Below, one piece after another: positions 62,040-64,000 of a stretch of 64,000 nucleotides of DNA. Position 1 is the stretch's first letter; each line of letters starts with the position of its first letter. Made by a program: the position numbers and the translations under genes. The DNA lies in the NCBI GenBank assembly GCA_963556255.1, contig OY744605.1, positions 39,492,108-39,556,107 of the forward strand, in the 5' to 3' direction. The notes under the pieces are model-generated. The model had not been told where the DNA came from, made no database searches, and was given only the letters and a program-made list of their open reading frames with translations. The stretch is from Allolobophora icterica. Lineage: Eukaryota; Annelida; Clitellata; Crassiclitellata; Lumbricidae.

Positions 62040-62135
62040 CCAGAGTTTCCCAAGCTGTGGGTCGCGACCCAAACGTGGGTCGCGAAGCTCTGGCAACTGG
62101 GTCGCCAAATTTTTTCGAGAAACTTTTTTTTTTCG
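62040..62135. mobile_element. hAT-like element end fragment
   Basis: CAGAGTTTCCCAAGCTGTGG, then GGGTCGCGACCC and repeated TGGGTCGC units, the pattern of many hAT (Charlie-like) ends. No matching second end found. Confidence 0.4.
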
Positions 62136-62786
62136 CAGCAACAACATTTGGCCATTTGTTTAATAATGAAACGGCCCCAGCTGCAGTAGACTAGATTATA
62201 ACAAATGTACAGCTAGTCGGATACTGACTGAGACGGTTGTTCTAAACTGGCGAGGAGCGCTCCAACATGCCGCGTCAAGCCTACACCGCAAGCTGCAGGA
62301 AGTGAGCGCTGCTGACGAAACCCTCCTGGCGTGCCGGGTGTTGACCTACAATTCAAACATGTTTCGACACTTCACCAGGTCGACAGTGAGGGGTCCAAGG
62401 ACGCCGGACGTTGATGGAGTAGGCTATACTGCGTTCATGGAAAGGCCACACCCATCTCGGACTAAGCACAGAGGTCCGTCCAACGCGATCGGCCAGCAAG
62501 GTAACAATACGCGAGGGAGTCCCTGGTCTCAAATGCTCTCCAAACCGGAGGCGCAAATTGCAAATTGCCCTGTGTCACCCCGGCCGGGCTACCAGCTGCG
62601 TGCTTTCCTCTGATGAGGATGCTAATTACTCTGTTGAAAAAGTCACAAACTCTTTTTGGGTCGGGCTTCCCCTCAAACTTAACATCCGGTAGTGAGCGAG
62701 ATTAAACGGCCCACGATGAACGTTGCTTGACCACCTAGTCGAACATTCACTGCGGGTAAAAAAGTCTATTCGATTTCGATATAGCT

Positions 62787-63003
62787 AATCTGATCTGATC
62801 TGATCTGATCTGATCTGATCTGATCTGATCTGATCTGATCTGATCTGATCTGATCTGATCTGATCTGATCTGATCTGATCTGATCTGATCTGATCTGATC
62901 TGATCTGATCTGATCTGATCTGATCTGATCTGATCTGATCTGATCTGATCTGATCTAATCTGATCTAATCTAATCTAATCTAATCTGATCTAATCTAATC
63001 TAA
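62787..63003. repeat. (TGATC)n pentanucleotide array
   Basis: About 43 TGATC/TAATC units, perfect at the left and decaying to TAATC at the right end. Each unit contains a GATC site. Confidence 0.97.
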
Positions 63004-63709
63004 TTACTTCTAAAGCTTTGTTATCGTAATGCAAAAGGCATCAGTTGATGGTCGCTTCGAATGAACTCGAAGTCGAGAACTGATCTCAGTTGGAAAAACC
63101 AATTAGGGTTGTCGCGTGAGGAAGTCGACGCCAACGACGAAAGGGCTTCATCATCATGATATAGCCGTCGTTGGCGGTCGAGATGAAGTGATGACGGACA
63201 TAAGCCAGTCAACGCCTGAACAACGACAAAGTCAGCCAGGCCGGGAGGTAACAAAACACCGCTCGACTGAGCTGTAACATGACTCCGCTCGGGCCGCTGG
63301 CGAACCCGAGATGAGGCAGAACCGCACCTGGGCGGTTCGGTCGAGCGAAGCGACGAGAGACGGGGGAGATGCCGGGGGGGCAGGTTAGGGTGGTTCTCGG
63401 ATACATGGAAAAAACTAAAGTTGAAGCTAGAAACCAGGGCACCCTCTCAGTTTGTTAGACCTATTAATAGTATTATTGAGACAAAATTTCAGCTTCTTAT
63501 TCCAACTGGAAGACGATGCTCACGGACTGTGTTACTTTGTCCAGTACCGATAAATAGACATTAATTGTAGAAATGAATGTGTCGAGCATACAAATGTATT
63601 TTATTTCAAGATAAATCAAATATTACTGTAATTTGACAACACAGGTGATACAAGAACAGTTAGTCAGATTGAACTGTAAAATTTCAGTAGGTTTGACGTA
63701 TTGAAAATG

Positions 63710-63977
63710 TCAAAAAATGTCAAAAAACACCGTCCAGTCCATGAATGTCGATTGTTCTTGTTTTATAACTTCAACACCCAGTACAGTCTTAGACTCTAGA
63801 AACTGCAAGCACTGAGTCAACAGCATACTTCGTTGTTGTGTGAGTGGGAACAGCTTTCCTATTTTCCTCCACCACTTGGAGAAAAAACTGCTTTTCTTCT
63901 TCATCAATGGTGATGAGTTGGTAGAATTCCTCGAACAACTTCAGACCCCTCTTAGCCATTTTGTTCACCACTCTCAA
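63710..63977 (-). pseudogene. Fragment of a dispersed transposon-type protein (tentative)
   Basis: Minus strand reads KMAKRGLKLFEEFYQLITID and EEEKQFFLQVVEENRK, a pattern I associate with an uncharacterised repeated protein of invertebrate transposons (RG.KL...F....T.DE.QKQFLLQVVE.HRK). The frame stops soon after and is cut by the window edge. Confidence 0.35.
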
Positions 63978-64000
63978 CTGCTGAATTCTCTACCATGCTT

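Overview
This window is animal nuclear DNA, probably from a marine or other invertebrate; I cannot name the species. The evidence is a multi-exon phosphodiesterase-4 gene with consensus splice sites and matching intron phases, very abundant microsatellites, tRNA-derived SINEs, LINE fragments and several small DNA transposons. There is no sign of bacterial or organellar sequence.

Left part (about 1.8 to 18.2 kb, minus strand): eight consecutive exons of a PDE4-family cAMP phosphodiesterase (dunce-like). From high to low coordinates they encode the UCR1 approach with an RRESF PKA site, UCR1, a linker, UCR2 (two exons), a Ser/Thr-rich linker and the start of the catalytic domain. The gene runs off the left edge before the HD metal-binding motif. 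Its introns are packed with tandem repeats that abut splice sites. One is a minisatellite whose unit copies the adjoining exon/5' splice-site junction. A degenerate second copy of the RRESF exon lies near 61.2 kb on the same strand.

Middle (19.4 to 24.6 kb): a decayed non-LTR retrotransposon reverse transcriptase is split by two nested elements. One is a 0.9-kb hAT-type remnant. The other is a 2.6-kb element with 232-bp terminal inverted repeats that carries a serpin-like coding fragment.

Core (26,377 to 44,557): a complete Polinton/Maverick (polintovirus-like) element of 18,181 bp. It has 180-bp terminal inverted repeats that match base for base, AG/CT ends and a perfect 6-bp target-site duplication AGCCAC. 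Its genes are open: protein-primed DNA polymerase, adenovirus-type protease, FtsK/HerA-type packaging ATPase, double-jelly-roll major capsid, penton-like minor capsid, a mu/pX-like core protein, a membrane-hairpin protein, a PW-like protein, a possible dUTPase-fold protein and a SAP-domain protein. Two tandem fibre-like proteins have phage-tail-fibre N-terminal repeats and discoidin-like heads. The only rightward genes are at the two ends. The right-end one is an unusual fusion of zinc ribbon, parvovirus-type phospholipase A2, retroviral-type integrase and chromodomain. The left-end one is a small two-exon gene whose intron carries a 12-copy hairpin satellite. Most spacers are very short and hold TA-rich promoter-like boxes and AATAAA signals. 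Together the genes provide replication, integration, assembly, packaging, maturation and probably cell attachment and membrane penetration.

Right part (44.6 to 64 kb): mostly repeat-rich intergenic or intronic DNA. It holds an RTE/jockey-like RT remnant, three small hAT-like elements (two with perfect 8-bp duplications), a further small TIR element, a THAP-domain exon, two LINE 3' ends and microsatellites, including a long TGATC pentanucleotide array.
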